Part shown: positions 32,025-40,811 of the stretch, one piece after another | How the letters are laid out: every line of letters begins with the position of its first letter | How positions within the stretch are numbered: the first letter of the stretch is position 1 | NCBI GenBank assembly: GCA_050944415.1 | Contig: JBMNRA010000020.1 | Coordinates: 1 to 40,812, forward strand | DNA length: 40,812 nt | Source of the DNA: Ruminococcus_G sp050944415 | GTDB lineage: Bacteria; Bacillota; Clostridia; Lachnospirales; Lachnospiraceae | Direction: 5' to 3' | The notes under the pieces: generated by a model | Databases searched by the model: none | The model's input: only the letters and a program-made list of their open reading frames with translations | Told to the model about the DNA's origin: nothing | Made by a program: the position numbers and the translations under genes

Positions 32025-34037
32025 TTACCCTTCCAGTTCCCCGTTCTTTTCGTATGCCAGATTCATATCGAAGGACGCCACATTTCTTTCATTTACCACA
32101 TAAAAGGTATTTCCCGCATATACGCCCCTCGCGTTCTCCACCTGTCCTGATCCGCCATCCTGCAGCCCGTATGTCAGTTCTGCTGAGAATCCTTCCTCTT
32201 CATTATAGGAAAAAACCATATAGCTGTTGACAGTTCCGCTGCTCTCATAGCTGGTTGAGGCAAACCCGATGACATTTTTCTCCGGGCTGACGGTAAAGGC
32301 TTTATAATTATATTCCCCGGGAAAATAGTCGATATTTTTAATCACCAGTTTATTGATTTCTTTCACATTGGATGGATCCGATACGTCAAACATGGATAGT
32401 TTCAGTCCTTCCCTGACGCCTGTATCCGGATCTGTTTCCCAGCCAATTCCCAGCAGACGGTTTTCCCCATAAAAATGAAGATACTCAGAGAAACCTGTAA
32501 TCTTCAGTTCTCCCAGAATCCTGGGATTCTCCGGATCTGAAAAATCCACAGAAAAGAGAGGATCTACCTGACGGTACGTTACAAAATATCCGGTATTCCC
32601 CATAAAACGCGCGGAATAGATAGATTCTCCCTCTGCAAGCCCTTCGATCTTGCCTGTAATTTTCATACCCGAATCCAGCACATAAACAGTATTGGTCTGA
32701 GTATTGCCCCGCCATCCTGTGGTCAGCACCCTAAGGTATCCTTCATATTCATTGACGGCAAAATCATCCGTTACCGAACCGCCAATAACCGCCGCGCTTT
32801 CTCCTCTGATCTCTCCGTTGGAAAAACTGAATTTGGCAATGGCCGTCTGCGTGTCGTCTCCGTTCTGTTCCCATTTTTCTCTCTGCAGATAAATATTTTC
32901 CGTACTCACATAAAAACGGCTGGCGCTTTCCATAATCGCCTTCTGATCTGTAATCTGGTCCGGCGTTTCACTGCTCACAGATGTAATCAGGATGTATTCT
33001 GATCCTCCCTGATCTCTGGGAATATAGATATCGGACGCCGCAATTGCTTCTCCGTTTACCAGAGGTATAATGCCATTGGAAGAAGCTGCCGCGTCATTTC
33101 GCGTCAGCGGATTATCTTCCGGATAGACACTGGTAAACAGATAAAGATACTCCCCCGATTTTCTGGAGGTATAATAAGTTCCTTCTTGTTCCACCGTACC
33201 GGTAAGCCTTGGATTTCTCCGGTCAGACAGATCATATGTATAGACACCGGTGATACCCCGGTAATTCATATAATACGTATCTTCTCCGTCCGCTTCCATA
33301 TCGGCATCGTATCTCTGGCAGATCACCTGAAGCGTATCTCCTGTCAGATAAATATCCCGGATACTATTCTCTGAACCTTTCAGCTCCGGCCTGATGACAG
33401 ATACTCCTTCCATCGCTCCGCTGTCGATTTTGACAATCTGCACATCCCTCTCGTCCCGAATAACATACAGATACTGTCCGTCCGTTTTTACCACATCACC
33501 TTCATCCACCCCTTCTGTCTGTACGTTTGTCTGAGCGTAATCGCCCCCATAAGAGGCGGCACTGCCGGACGAAGCCATATCAGAAGAAGCGATGGATTCT
33601 TCCACTGCCTGGTCTTCCATATCCAGACCGCCGTCCGCAGCTTCGGCTCTGACGCTCCTTTCCTCGCTGCTTATCAGTTTTTCATAAACTTCATCGTAAT
33701 CTTCCGCCTGTACATACAGCTCATTAAGATCTTTTTTCCCTTCTTCCGCATAGGAAATTTCTCCCGTATCATTTTCAGAAACAGTCTCCGCAGATGTGGT
33801 CCCTGTTTCCGTCCCCTGCCCATTCTGATTCTCCCATGCCATAAATGCCAGAGCGCCAACCAGCACCAGCGCAGCCGCCGCTGTTCCTGCCAGCCATCCT
33901 CTTCTGAATCTTCGCTTTTTCTGATCCCCGTTTTTTTCAGGTTTATCAAAATTCAGATTCTCCGGTTTTATATTTTCCGGAATGTCACAGGAATCGGCGG
34001 AATTTTTAATTTTTTCTAAAACACTGTAATCTTTCAT
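32025..34037 (-). CDS. membrane-anchored beta-propeller protein, probable anti-sigma partner
   Basis: A 670-residue protein. A cytoplasmic N-terminus (1-46, KDYSVLEKIKNSADSCDIP then ENIKPENLNF) precedes one membrane helix (47-67), a low-complexity region (70-165), then a secreted beta-propeller of the Beta_propel family (pfam09826 type), marked by TNVQTEGVDEGDVVKTDG (170-187). The rest is beta-rich with repeated 'YLY...' strands. It begins 13 bp after a sigma-70-type factor, in the position of a membrane anti-sigma factor, and its short N-terminus resembles other anti-sigma heads. Family is clear; the anti-sigma role is inferred. AGGAGG precedes the ATG. Confidence 0.82.
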   Translation of the reverse strand: MKDYSVLEKIKNSADSCDIPENIKPENLNFDKPEKNGDQKKRRFRRGWLAGTAAAALVLVGALAFMAWENQNGQGTETGTTSAETVSENDTGEISYAEEGKKDLNELYVQAEDYDEVYEKLISSEERSVRAEAADGGLDMEDQAVEESIASSDMASSGSAASYGGDYAQTNVQTEGVDEGDVVKTDGQYLYVIRDERDVQIVKIDSGAMEGVSVIRPELKGSENSIRDIYLTGDTLQVICQRYDADMEADGEDTYYMNYRGITGVYTYDLSDRRNPRLTGTVEQEGTYYTSRKSGEYLYLFTSVYPEDNPLTRNDAAASSNGIIPLVNGEAIAASDIYIPRDQGGSEYILITSVSSETPDQITDQKAIMESASRFYVSTENIYLQREKWEQNGDDTQTAIAKFSFSNGEIRGESAAVIGGSVTDDFAVNEYEGYLRVLTTGWRGNTQTNTVYVLDSGMKITGKIEGLAEGESIYSARFMGNTGYFVTYRQVDPLFSVDFSDPENPRILGELKITGFSEYLHFYGENRLLGIGWETDPDTGVREGLKLSMFDVSDPSNVKEINKLVIKNIDYFPGEYNYKAFTVSPEKNVIGFASTSYESSGTVNSYMVFSYNEEEGFSAELTYGLQDGGSGQVENARGVYAGNTFYVVNERNVASFDMNLAYEKNGELEG

Positions 34038-34050
34038 ATACTTCGCCCTC

Positions 34051-34524
34051 CTATCCTTCCAGCATCTGTCCCATTTTTTTCAGTGCGCGGCTTTCCCGGG
34101 AACGAACGGTTCCTTCTTTTTTATGCAGAATCCGCGCAATTTCTTTTCCGGTATATCCAGCAAACACATGCATAGATATAATCAGACGCTCCTCATCACT
34201 TAAAGCCCAGAAAGCATTTCTCACCTGTATTTTTTCCGCGAGATTTTCATCCCGGCTGAGATTCTGAGGAAGTTCTGCCGGTTGATTCAGATATTCTTTC
34301 AGTTTCCGCCTGCATTTGTTGGATAATATTTTAAAAATCCACCCACGAAAAGCTTCCAGTTCTCTCAGTTTTTCAAAACTGCTGTACGCGTCTGCCGCCG
34401 TATCCTGTACCATATCTTCCGCATCCTGTCTGTTTTTCAGCGTATAGAACGCAAAACGGTACATATCCTGGTATACAGTTTCATATAAAGAAACAAATGT
34501 ATCCTTGTCTCTTTTCCTTTCCAT
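34051..34524 (-). CDS. ECF-type RNA polymerase sigma factor
   Basis: A 157-residue sigma factor with only regions 2 and 4. Region 2 (10-75) has MYRFAFYTLKNRQDAEDMVQ and DTAADAYSSF; region 4 (103-152) has the helix-turn-helix YTGKEIARILHKKEGTVRSR. No region 1 or 3 is present, as in ECF factors. I use the ATG at 34524 (AGGAGG upstream) rather than an upstream codon in the same frame. The next gene, 13 bp downstream, encodes a membrane beta-propeller protein, probably its regulator. A candidate self-recognised promoter lies at 34562-34596. Confidence 0.9.
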   Translation of the reverse strand: MERKRDKDTFVSLYETVYQDMYRFAFYTLKNRQDAEDMVQDTAADAYSSFEKLRELEAFRGWIFKILSNKCRRKLKEYLNQPAELPQNLSRDENLAEKIQVRNAFWALSDEERLIISMHVFAGYTGKEIARILHKKEGTVRSRESRALKKMGQMLEG

Positions 34525-34561
34525 ATATCCACCCCCTCCTTTGAAATGCATTTCCTCTTTT

Positions 34562-34596
34562 GATATACAGTGTCAAAACAGCCCTCATTTGTTGCA
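34562..34596 (-). promoter_or_regulatory. candidate ECF-dependent promoter of the sigma factor gene
   Basis: Minus strand TGCAAC (34596-34591), containing the AAC core of many ECF -35 elements, and GACACTGTATATC (34574-34562) with 17 bases between AAC and the start of that element. The spacing fits ECF promoters and suggests self-activation. Judged by eye only. Confidence 0.4.
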
Positions 34597-34605
34597 TGGA
34601 AAATA

Positions 34606-34637
34606 AAAAACGCCGTAAATTTCTTTACAGCGTTTTT
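34606..34637 (-). terminator. intrinsic terminator after the M29 aminopeptidase gene
   Basis: AAAAACGC-C-GTAAA (34606-34619) pairs with TTTAC-A-GCGTTTTT (34624-34637) with one mismatch. The minus strand continues in a T-rich run. It separates the aminopeptidase operon from the sigma factor promoter. Confidence 0.75.
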
Positions 34638-34645
34638 CTTCAGAG

Positions 34646-35761
34646 CTATTTCAGATTTTCAGGATTCAGACACAGTAACTGAGGAACCACAAATCTTCCG
34701 TCTTTTCTCACCAGCACATCATCAAAATAGATTTCTCCGCCGCCGTATTCAGGCCGCTGTATCCAAACCAGATCCCAATGAATAGCTGAAGCATTGCCGT
34801 TAGGCGCATCCTGATAACAGTTACCGGGAGTAAAATGGATGGATCCTGATATCTTCTCGTCAAAAAGAATATCTTTCATTGGTTCCAGAATATAAGGATT
34901 TACTCCAATGGCAAATTCTCCGATGTATCTTGCCCCTTCATCTGTATCAAATACTTCGTTTATTTTCTGTGTATCATTTGCCGTAGCATTGATGATTTTT
35001 CCGTCTTTAAATTCCAGACAAACGTTCTCGTAAGTAAAGCCGTTATACAGCGAAGGCGTATTGTATGTGATTTTTCCATTAACTGAATCTTTGACAGGAG
35101 CCGTATAAACCTCGCCATCCGGTATGTTCATATTTCCGGCACAGGGAACGGCTGGAATATCTTTAATGGAAAATGTGATATCCGTACCCGGTCCCACCAT
35201 CCGCACCTTATCGGTACGGTTCATGTACTCTACCAGCGGCTTCATTGCTTCGTTCATCCTGGAATAGTCCAGCGTACACACGTCAAAATAAAAATCTTCA
35301 AAAGCTTCCACACTGCTGCCGGAAAGCTGAGCCATAGCTGCATTGGGATAGCGAAGAACTACCCATCTGGTTTTCGGCACCCGGATTCCATGGTGCACCG
35401 GTGTCTGATAATAAGTATCATAAAGCGCCATGCACTCTGACGGCACATCTGAAAGCTCCGAAACGTTGTCGCTTCCCCGTACGCCAATATAACAGTCCAT
35501 CTTCGACATCTCCAGGCCGTCCACTTCGGCCATCAGTTCCATCTGTTCCTGCGTTGCATGAAGCAGTACTTCCCGCTGCACCTGGGGTTCTGTATAATGT
35601 ACAAAAGGAATTCCTTCCGCCCGGTAAACTTCTTTCACCAGCTGACGCGCCAGATCCTTCGTATCCTTTCCAATATAATGGATATATACTTTATCCCCTT
35701 TCTTTACGCCGCAGGAATAATTTACCAGACTGCTGGCAAGCTTTTTGATTCTGCTGTCCAT
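34646..35761 (-). CDS. M29-family metallo-aminopeptidase
   Basis: A 371-residue thermophilic-type aminopeptidase (peptidase family M29, AmpS/PepS). C-terminal metal motifs are visible: EFAIGVN with the conserved E and SIHFTPGNCYQ and SAIHWDLVW, providing histidine and aspartate ligands. It should release N-terminal amino acids in the cytoplasm using two metal ions. It is shorter than the usual 405-415 residues. GGAG lies before the ATG. It follows the large unknown surface protein by 18 bp and ends at a terminator, so it closes a three-gene unit. Confidence 0.88.
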   Translation of the reverse strand: MDSRIKKLASSLVNYSCGVKKGDKVYIHYIGKDTKDLARQLVKEVYRAEGIPFVHYTEPQVQREVLLHATQEQMELMAEVDGLEMSKMDCYIGVRGSDNVSELSDVPSECMALYDTYYQTPVHHGIRVPKTRWVVLRYPNAAMAQLSGSSVEAFEDFYFDVCTLDYSRMNEAMKPLVEYMNRTDKVRMVGPGTDITFSIKDIPAVPCAGNMNIPDGEVYTAPVKDSVNGKITYNTPSLYNGFTYENVCLEFKDGKIINATANDTQKINEVFDTDEGARYIGEFAIGVNPYILEPMKDILFDEKISGSIHFTPGNCYQDAPNGNASAIHWDLVWIQRPEYGGGEIYFDDVLVRKDGRFVVPQLLCLNPENLK

Positions 35762-35779
35762 ATTATCATCTCCATTTCA

Positions 35780-38260
35780 TTATTGTTGTGTCTTGGACTC
35801 AAAAGTTTCTATATAACTGAGAAATACATTGCCGGCGCTGTTAAACAGATTTGTACTGTCATTCATGCCGTAATAATATGTCTCCTGAGTAGCAGGATTA
35901 TAAAGTATGGTGTTGTACATATCATACCCCACAATTACCACACTTTCCCCGGTTGGGGTCAGTGCAATCACTGCTCTGTCTTCACTTACCTCATAGAGAA
36001 CACTTTCCAGTGTACATCCCGTCAGATTGAGAACATCATATCTGCTTCCGAGGGACCGGGACAGTTCCGCTTCGTCCAATGTGCCTGTCAGCACACCATC
36101 CGGTATTTCCTCCGCAGTCATCTGGTTGCTGTCCTGCCGGTTTCCTCTCTCCCATATATACTGCTGACTGCTGTTCAATACAACTCCGGCAGCTGCATCT
36201 GCCATCTGAACAGCCTCATTTACCTGGGAACTGGTACCGTAAAGTTCCCCGCCCGCATAAATGTAATAAAGTTCCTGCTGTGCCGGGGTTATATCCGCTG
36301 AAACCGTAAGATCTTCACTGGGAATTACGTATTCCGAGTTTACTACCAGCAGTTCATTGCTTTGAGCATTTTTGCTGAAATCCAGAGCGACCTGAGTTCC
36401 TTTTCTCGCATTTACACTGAGGTGAATACTTACAGTTTCTTCCGATTTCTGCAGATTATTCATAACATTCTCGCTGGCAATAGCCACATAGGCATCATTC
36501 TGCCACTGGACTCTCTCAAGCTCCACCAGACCTTCCTTCAGCACTGCATTGCTGACCCAGATACCGTCTTCGCTGTATTCCCGGACGATTTCTCCCTCTG
36601 AATTCTGGATTTTCACCGTATACATGGCAAACGTGGTATTTCCAGCACTGTCAGTTACAATATCCTCGCTTCTGGCAAAACCGTATATCAAATCATCGTT
36701 AATATATCCCAGAATCCGGATGTATTCTCCGTCCGGCGCATTGATTTCCGTCTGTTCTCCCGTTTCCAGATTCATCTGAACAACAGAAGTGGAGCCATAC
36801 TCGTCCATTTCTTTCATCCACGCAAGGGTGGACTGCGAACCGGAAACCGCCATACAGTCAGAAGAAATATCCTCCAGCAGAGTTTCACAGGTTTTCTCCT
36901 GAATATCCACGTGATATAAAGTATTCTCCATCATGAAGTACATCTGGTCATCCTGACTTACGTAAATCAGCTTTTCGACTTCCTCCGTCAGGAAATCACC
37001 GAAAATCCTGCTAGGAATAAATACTTCCTCCTCTGTCACATTTCTTTCCGCACTGTAATAATATACAGCGATCCCGCTGTAGCCCTCATGATCACCGCTG
37101 TTCATGTAGCCGTAAACCGCAAAATACACATCTCCCGTTTCCTCCACCCGGATAACCTTGATCTTATAACCCAGATGGTTCTTTCGCATGTCCGGATTTT
37201 CCGCCGTCAGGCTGTCCCGATAACCAAAGACATGTGCGGCTTTATTGGCGCTCCGGTTATAAATCCACAGCTCTCCCTCCTGGACAAAGGCTATGATATC
37301 GGAATTCTGATTTGCCGTATAGGAAAATTCCGGATCTGCCACTCCGAGATTGATCCCCTGACTGGTCAGTACCGGCAAAGTGGCGTCAAAAATCTGCTGC
37401 GCATCTCTGTTGAAATCCAGCAGCATTACTCTGGACTGCGAATAGCGCATCCTGTAAAATTCATGCACATTATAGTGCTCCGCATTTCCGTCCGTATCCT
37501 GTGCCGCAAGTTCATAATCCTGGGAAATACTGCATGTAGTTCCGTTGATTTCTTTTATCGTGGGAACCGCTCTTCGAAGCAGCGTGGGCGCCATCTCACC
37601 CCAGGTAATCTGATCAAAACTGGAGTGTATATCTATTCTGGTATAGCTGGTGTTAGTCACGTAATCTTCCGGTTCTATATACTGAGTCAGATTTGACGCC
37701 GTCTCCTTGCTCAGACAGCTCTCATAGAAATCCTGAACAAACTCCAGATATTGGCTGGTATTCAGGCCGGCCCTCTGCACAATCCTGGTATAATAATAGA
37801 CAGGGTCCTCTTCTCCGTAATCCACCGTAAAGCAGAGCATGTATTCCTGATTCATCAATATTCTGTTTTTCAGTGTAAAATCCACACTGATATAACCATC
37901 TGTATTGGAAAATCCGTTCAGCCTGGCTTCTTCCACCACCTGCGTACCGTCAGCGCTGGTTACCTGGTAAGTAATACCCTCGATATCATTTCCAAAAGTT
38001 TCCACCACCACTGTAAGCTCCCGCTGGGTGGATACCGGGGTAATACTCTCCCTGAAATACATGGGTTCCAGCTGTGTTTTATTTCCATACATGGGATTGA
38101 CCAGATAATCCGATAATTCCATATACAGAACCGGAAGCGTGGGGTCTTCCATCTCTCCCAGTTCTTCTGTAAGATCTTTATTCAGCATATTAGAAAAAAG
38201 AATAATGGAGAAAACAAAAATAATCCCGAGAACCAGACCTTTAATCAAACTTTTTTTCAT
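35780..38260 (-). CDS. large membrane-anchored extracellular protein of unknown function
   Basis: An 826-residue protein with one N-terminal membrane helix (about 7-24) and a long extracellular part rich in short beta-strands and aromatic/acidic residues, which suggests a beta-propeller or similar repeat fold (segments such as ELWIYNRSANKAAHVFG and YAGGELYGTSSQVNEA). I do not recognise a named family. A second ATG lies 27 bases upstream (38287), but GGGAGG is 6 bases before the ATG at 38260, so I take that start; it overlaps the methyltransferase gene by 20 bp. It lies between that gene and an aminopeptidase gene, which gives no clear clue to function. Confidence 0.75.
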   Translation of the reverse strand: MKKSLIKGLVLGIIFVFSIILFSNMLNKDLTEELGEMEDPTLPVLYMELSDYLVNPMYGNKTQLEPMYFRESITPVSTQRELTVVVETFGNDIEGITYQVTSADGTQVVEEARLNGFSNTDGYISVDFTLKNRILMNQEYMLCFTVDYGEEDPVYYYTRIVQRAGLNTSQYLEFVQDFYESCLSKETASNLTQYIEPEDYVTNTSYTRIDIHSSFDQITWGEMAPTLLRRAVPTIKEINGTTCSISQDYELAAQDTDGNAEHYNVHEFYRMRYSQSRVMLLDFNRDAQQIFDATLPVLTSQGINLGVADPEFSYTANQNSDIIAFVQEGELWIYNRSANKAAHVFGYRDSLTAENPDMRKNHLGYKIKVIRVEETGDVYFAVYGYMNSGDHEGYSGIAVYYYSAERNVTEEEVFIPSRIFGDFLTEEVEKLIYVSQDDQMYFMMENTLYHVDIQEKTCETLLEDISSDCMAVSGSQSTLAWMKEMDEYGSTSVVQMNLETGEQTEINAPDGEYIRILGYINDDLIYGFARSEDIVTDSAGNTTFAMYTVKIQNSEGEIVREYSEDGIWVSNAVLKEGLVELERVQWQNDAYVAIASENVMNNLQKSEETVSIHLSVNARKGTQVALDFSKNAQSNELLVVNSEYVIPSEDLTVSADITPAQQELYYIYAGGELYGTSSQVNEAVQMADAAAGVVLNSSQQYIWERGNRQDSNQMTAEEIPDGVLTGTLDEAELSRSLGSRYDVLNLTGCTLESVLYEVSEDRAVIALTPTGESVVIVGYDMYNTILYNPATQETYYYGMNDSTNLFNSAGNVFLSYIETFESKTQQ

Positions 38261-39425
38261 CCGCAGCCTCCCGGTTCTCTTTTTCATTCAGCAAATGCCT
38301 GAGCGTCGGGTCCACATGAAGAAATTCCATACATCGGGACAGACTATCACTTTTTCCTCTTTTTTCTTCTGTTTTCACCGCCCGGATCAGAAGATTTTTA
38401 GGCGTATGCTCCATATCAATAAATTCCAGAATCTGAGTGTCATAGCCCTGCTCCTCCAGCATTCCTGCTCGGAGCCCGTCCGTAATCAGCGCAGCCATCC
38501 GTTCCTTTATAATACCGTAGGAAAGCACCGGCTTTAAGATATCATTTGTAATCTGTCCGTTTAATTCGTGCTGGCAGCAAGGCACAGAGAGAATCACCGA
38601 TGCCGACCATTCCACCGCCTTTGCCAGGGCATAATCCGTCGCGGTGTCACAGGCATGGAGCGTCACCACCATGTCCACCGGTTCTTTTCTCTCGAAGCCG
38701 GCAATATCCCCTACATAAAAATCCAGTTTTTCAAATCCGTATCTGCTGCGCAGTTCATTACAGCGGCGGATGACATCTTCCTTCAGATCCAGTCCGATAA
38801 TCCGCACATCAAAACCTTTTATATTACGCAGATAATAATACATGGCAAAGGTCAGATAAGATTTTCCGCATCCGAAATCCACAATGGTAATCTCCCGGTC
38901 TCTGGCAAGCCTGGGCAGAATATCCTCAATAAATTCCAGAAAACGGTTGATCTGACGAAATTTGTCATATTTTGCATGGATGATCTGGCCGTCTTTATTC
39001 ATTACTCCCAGATCCACAAGGAAATCCACTGGCCGTCCTGCCGGAAGAATATACTCTTTTTCCCTGTTATGCTCCAGACTGATTCTGTCACTTTCCTTTT
39101 TCTGATGTTTTTTCGTTTTGACCGTCATTCTTCCCTTTTTACTTACCAGCACTGTAGCGTCCATTTCCCGTGAAAACATCTGCATCTGACCGAACTGACG
39201 CTCCATCAGCCCCAGAATTTCCTCTGTCATTTCCTCTTTCCTGTAATTCTTATGCAGCTGCCGGGTGCCCACTGTGGCGGAAGCCTGAAAATACAGTTCT
39301 CCTTTTAAGAGCACCGGCCTGATTTTTACTTTCGTTATATTTTTATCCTGACGGGCTTTGCTGATAATAATCTGATACAGCCCGTCAGTCATATACTGAT
39401 TCAATATTTCCCTTAATTTATCCAT
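38241..39425 (-). CDS. class I SAM-dependent methyltransferase (Methyltransf_32-like)
   Basis: A 394-residue protein. Residues about 178-300 are a Rossmann methyltransferase domain: cofactor loop VDFGCGKSYLTFA (182-194), IIGLDLKEDVIRRC, and VVTLHACDTATDYAL. This cysteine-containing HACD motif is typical of pfam13679 (Methyltransf_32), a family that includes METTL25-like proteins. The N-terminal half (1-175) is a separate, basic domain, probably for substrate binding. The substrate is not known. GGGAG precedes the ATG. It overlaps the next gene by 20 bp. Paired hairpins (39449-39497) lie upstream. Confidence 0.82.
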   Translation of the reverse strand: MDKLREILNQYMTDGLYQIIISKARQDKNITKVKIRPVLLKGELYFQASATVGTRQLHKNYRKEEMTEEILGLMERQFGQMQMFSREMDATVLVSKKGRMTVKTKKHQKKESDRISLEHNREKEYILPAGRPVDFLVDLGVMNKDGQIIHAKYDKFRQINRFLEFIEDILPRLARDREITIVDFGCGKSYLTFAMYYYLRNIKGFDVRIIGLDLKEDVIRRCNELRSRYGFEKLDFYVGDIAGFERKEPVDMVVTLHACDTATDYALAKAVEWSASVILSVPCCQHELNGQITNDILKPVLSYGIIKERMAALITDGLRAGMLEEQGYDTQILEFIDMEHTPKNLLIRAVKTEEKRGKSDSLSRCMEFLHVDPTLRHLLNEKENREAADEKKFD

Positions 39426-39448
39426 CCGCTTACTCCCGAAAATAATCC

Positions 39449-39497
39449 AGCGTCAGCACATACTGACGCTAGGGTGACATTGTCCGCTGTCACCCTA
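39449..39497. terminator. tandem hairpins between the 122-residue protein and methyltransferase genes
   Basis: Two adjacent perfect stems: AGCGTCAG (39449-39456)/CTGACGCT (39463-39470) and TAGGGTGACA (39470-39479)/TGTCACCCTA (39488-39497). They lie downstream of the 122-residue gene on the minus strand and just before the methyltransferase ribosome binding site. No strong U-run follows, so they may be a weak terminator, a processing site or a structured leader. Confidence 0.45.
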
Positions 39498-39555
39498 TTA
39501 TTGTAATCGTTTTTTCCGAAAACCTCAACCCACATTTTAAAACAGTTTCTTAAAA

Positions 39556-39924
39556 TTAATAATACCGGCATCTTCTGCGTCGGCAGCGTCTCCGGTATAA
39601 TTCATTAAAAAACAACACGCGGATAAGATCTGAAATTTCCGGACCTTTCCTCTCCTGAGCATGGATTTCGCTGTTCTCCACCTCTTCCTCTATCCGCCGG
39701 CATATATGCTCCATCATAAATTTATCCGGATACTCATCATACATCATACTGCCGTCATACTCCAGCCGGTCACATTCCTGCTCCACCAGCTTCTGTACCC
39801 GGGCAGCTGTCTGAGGATAAAAAGATTTCATCAACCTGGCTTCTCTCTCCTGCATCTGCTCCTGCTCCCAGGAAGAGATTCCCTGCGGGGCCAGAAAAAG
39901 GGGTACGTTCCTTTCAAAAAACAT
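39556..39924 (-). CDS. small hypothetical protein with Arg/Cys-rich C-terminus
   Basis: A 122-residue protein, apparently soluble. Residues 17-70 are helical and acidic (WEQEQMQEREARL, LVEQECDRLEYDG), and the tail is very basic with cysteines (ELYRRRCRRRRCRYY). I recall similar small proteins in Lachnospiraceae but no named family. AGGAG precedes the ATG. It lies 61 bp after the (p)ppGpp synthetase gene in the same direction, with no terminator visible between them. The basic tail could bind nucleic acid or phospholipid; that is only a guess. Confidence 0.65.
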   Translation of the reverse strand: MFFERNVPLFLAPQGISSWEQEQMQEREARLMKSFYPQTAARVQKLVEQECDRLEYDGSMMYDEYPDKFMMEHICRRIEEEVENSEIHAQERKGPEISDLIRVLFFNELYRRRCRRRRCRYY

Positions 39925-39985
39925 TGGGAACTCCTGTCAGTTTCTTTGTATATTATATGCAGTTCCATGTACCCCTGGTGAAGAA

Positions 39986-40675
39986 TTAATCGATCTCGCA
40001 GAATTCGCCGATCATTTCTTTAATATTCTGCATTCTCACATCCGTCTGAGCAATAATCTCCGCACACTCCAACAGCTCACTGCTGATTTTTTCCAGTCCT
40101 TCATAATCATTAATCTGTTTTTTATAACGGATCTGATGTTCCAGGCTGGCCCAGAAATCCATCGCCATCGTGCGGATCTGCACCTCTACCTTCACATATT
40201 CTTTTTTCTCTGAAAAAAATACCGGAATCTCCACAATCATATGGTAACTGCGGTAACCATTGGGTTTCGGCATCTGAATATAATCTTTAATCCGGTGTAC
40301 GCGGATATCATCCTGCTGTGCCAGCAGCTGAGCGATATGATAAATATCATCAATAAACGCACAGGTTACCCGAACGCCTGCGATATCATGCATATTCTCC
40401 ACCATGGCCTCGGTGGTAAAAGGAATATTATTCTTCTGCATTTTTCTGGCTATGCTCAGAGGTTTTTTAACCCTGGTCTTAATGGAAACGATCGGGTTTC
40501 TTCTGTATCGCACGGAAAATTCATCATTTAAAACCTCCAGTTTCGTCTGAACCTCCCGGATCGCACAACGGTATATCATCATCATATCCGAAAATTTCCT
40601 GGCATACTCTGAGAACATATCTGGATTTTCCATCCGAAGCCAGTCCAGTTCTTTTTGATCATCTGTCGTATTCAT
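39986..40675 (-). CDS. small alarmone synthetase (GTP pyrophosphokinase, RelQ-like)
   Basis: A 229-residue single-domain RelA/SpoT-type synthetase that makes (p)ppGpp from ATP and GTP or GDP. Key residues are in KTRVKKPLSIARKM, MHDIAGVRV, KPNGYRSYHMIVEIP and EVQIRTMAMDFWASLEHQ. There is no hydrolase, TGS or ACT domain, as in RelQ/YjbM. The C-terminal helices match the tetramer-forming ones of RelQ. GGGAGG lies 6 bases before the ATG. It probably responds to cell stress independently of a long Rel enzyme, which is not in this window. Confidence 0.93.
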   Translation of the reverse strand: MNTTDDQKELDWLRMENPDMFSEYARKFSDMMMIYRCAIREVQTKLEVLNDEFSVRYRRNPIVSIKTRVKKPLSIARKMQKNNIPFTTEAMVENMHDIAGVRVTCAFIDDIYHIAQLLAQQDDIRVHRIKDYIQMPKPNGYRSYHMIVEIPVFFSEKKEYVKVEVQIRTMAMDFWASLEHQIRYKKQINDYEGLEKISSELLECAEIIAQTDVRMQNIKEMIGEFCEID

Positions 40676-40741
40676 GCTGTTCCTCCCGTATCCTGGGTAA
40701 TAGCGTAAAATTACTTTAAGTTAAAAGCAAAAAAATAAATG

Positions 40742-40811
40742 TAGAGAATATCACTTTGTGTTATCATTAAGTTGATGAGACAAAAAAATAAACAAAGGAG
40801 GATATTCTCTA
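40742..40811. repeat. inverted repeat flanking a ribosome binding site at the window edge
   Basis: TAGAGAATATC (40742-40752) and GATATTCTCTA (40801-40811) are perfect 11-bp inverted copies. The second copy overlaps the spacing after AAAGGAGG (40795-40802 region) and ends with AT at the last base, suggesting a gene start (ATG) just outside the window. It could be a transposase leader or a regulated mRNA leader; the sequence stops too early to tell. Confidence 0.5.
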
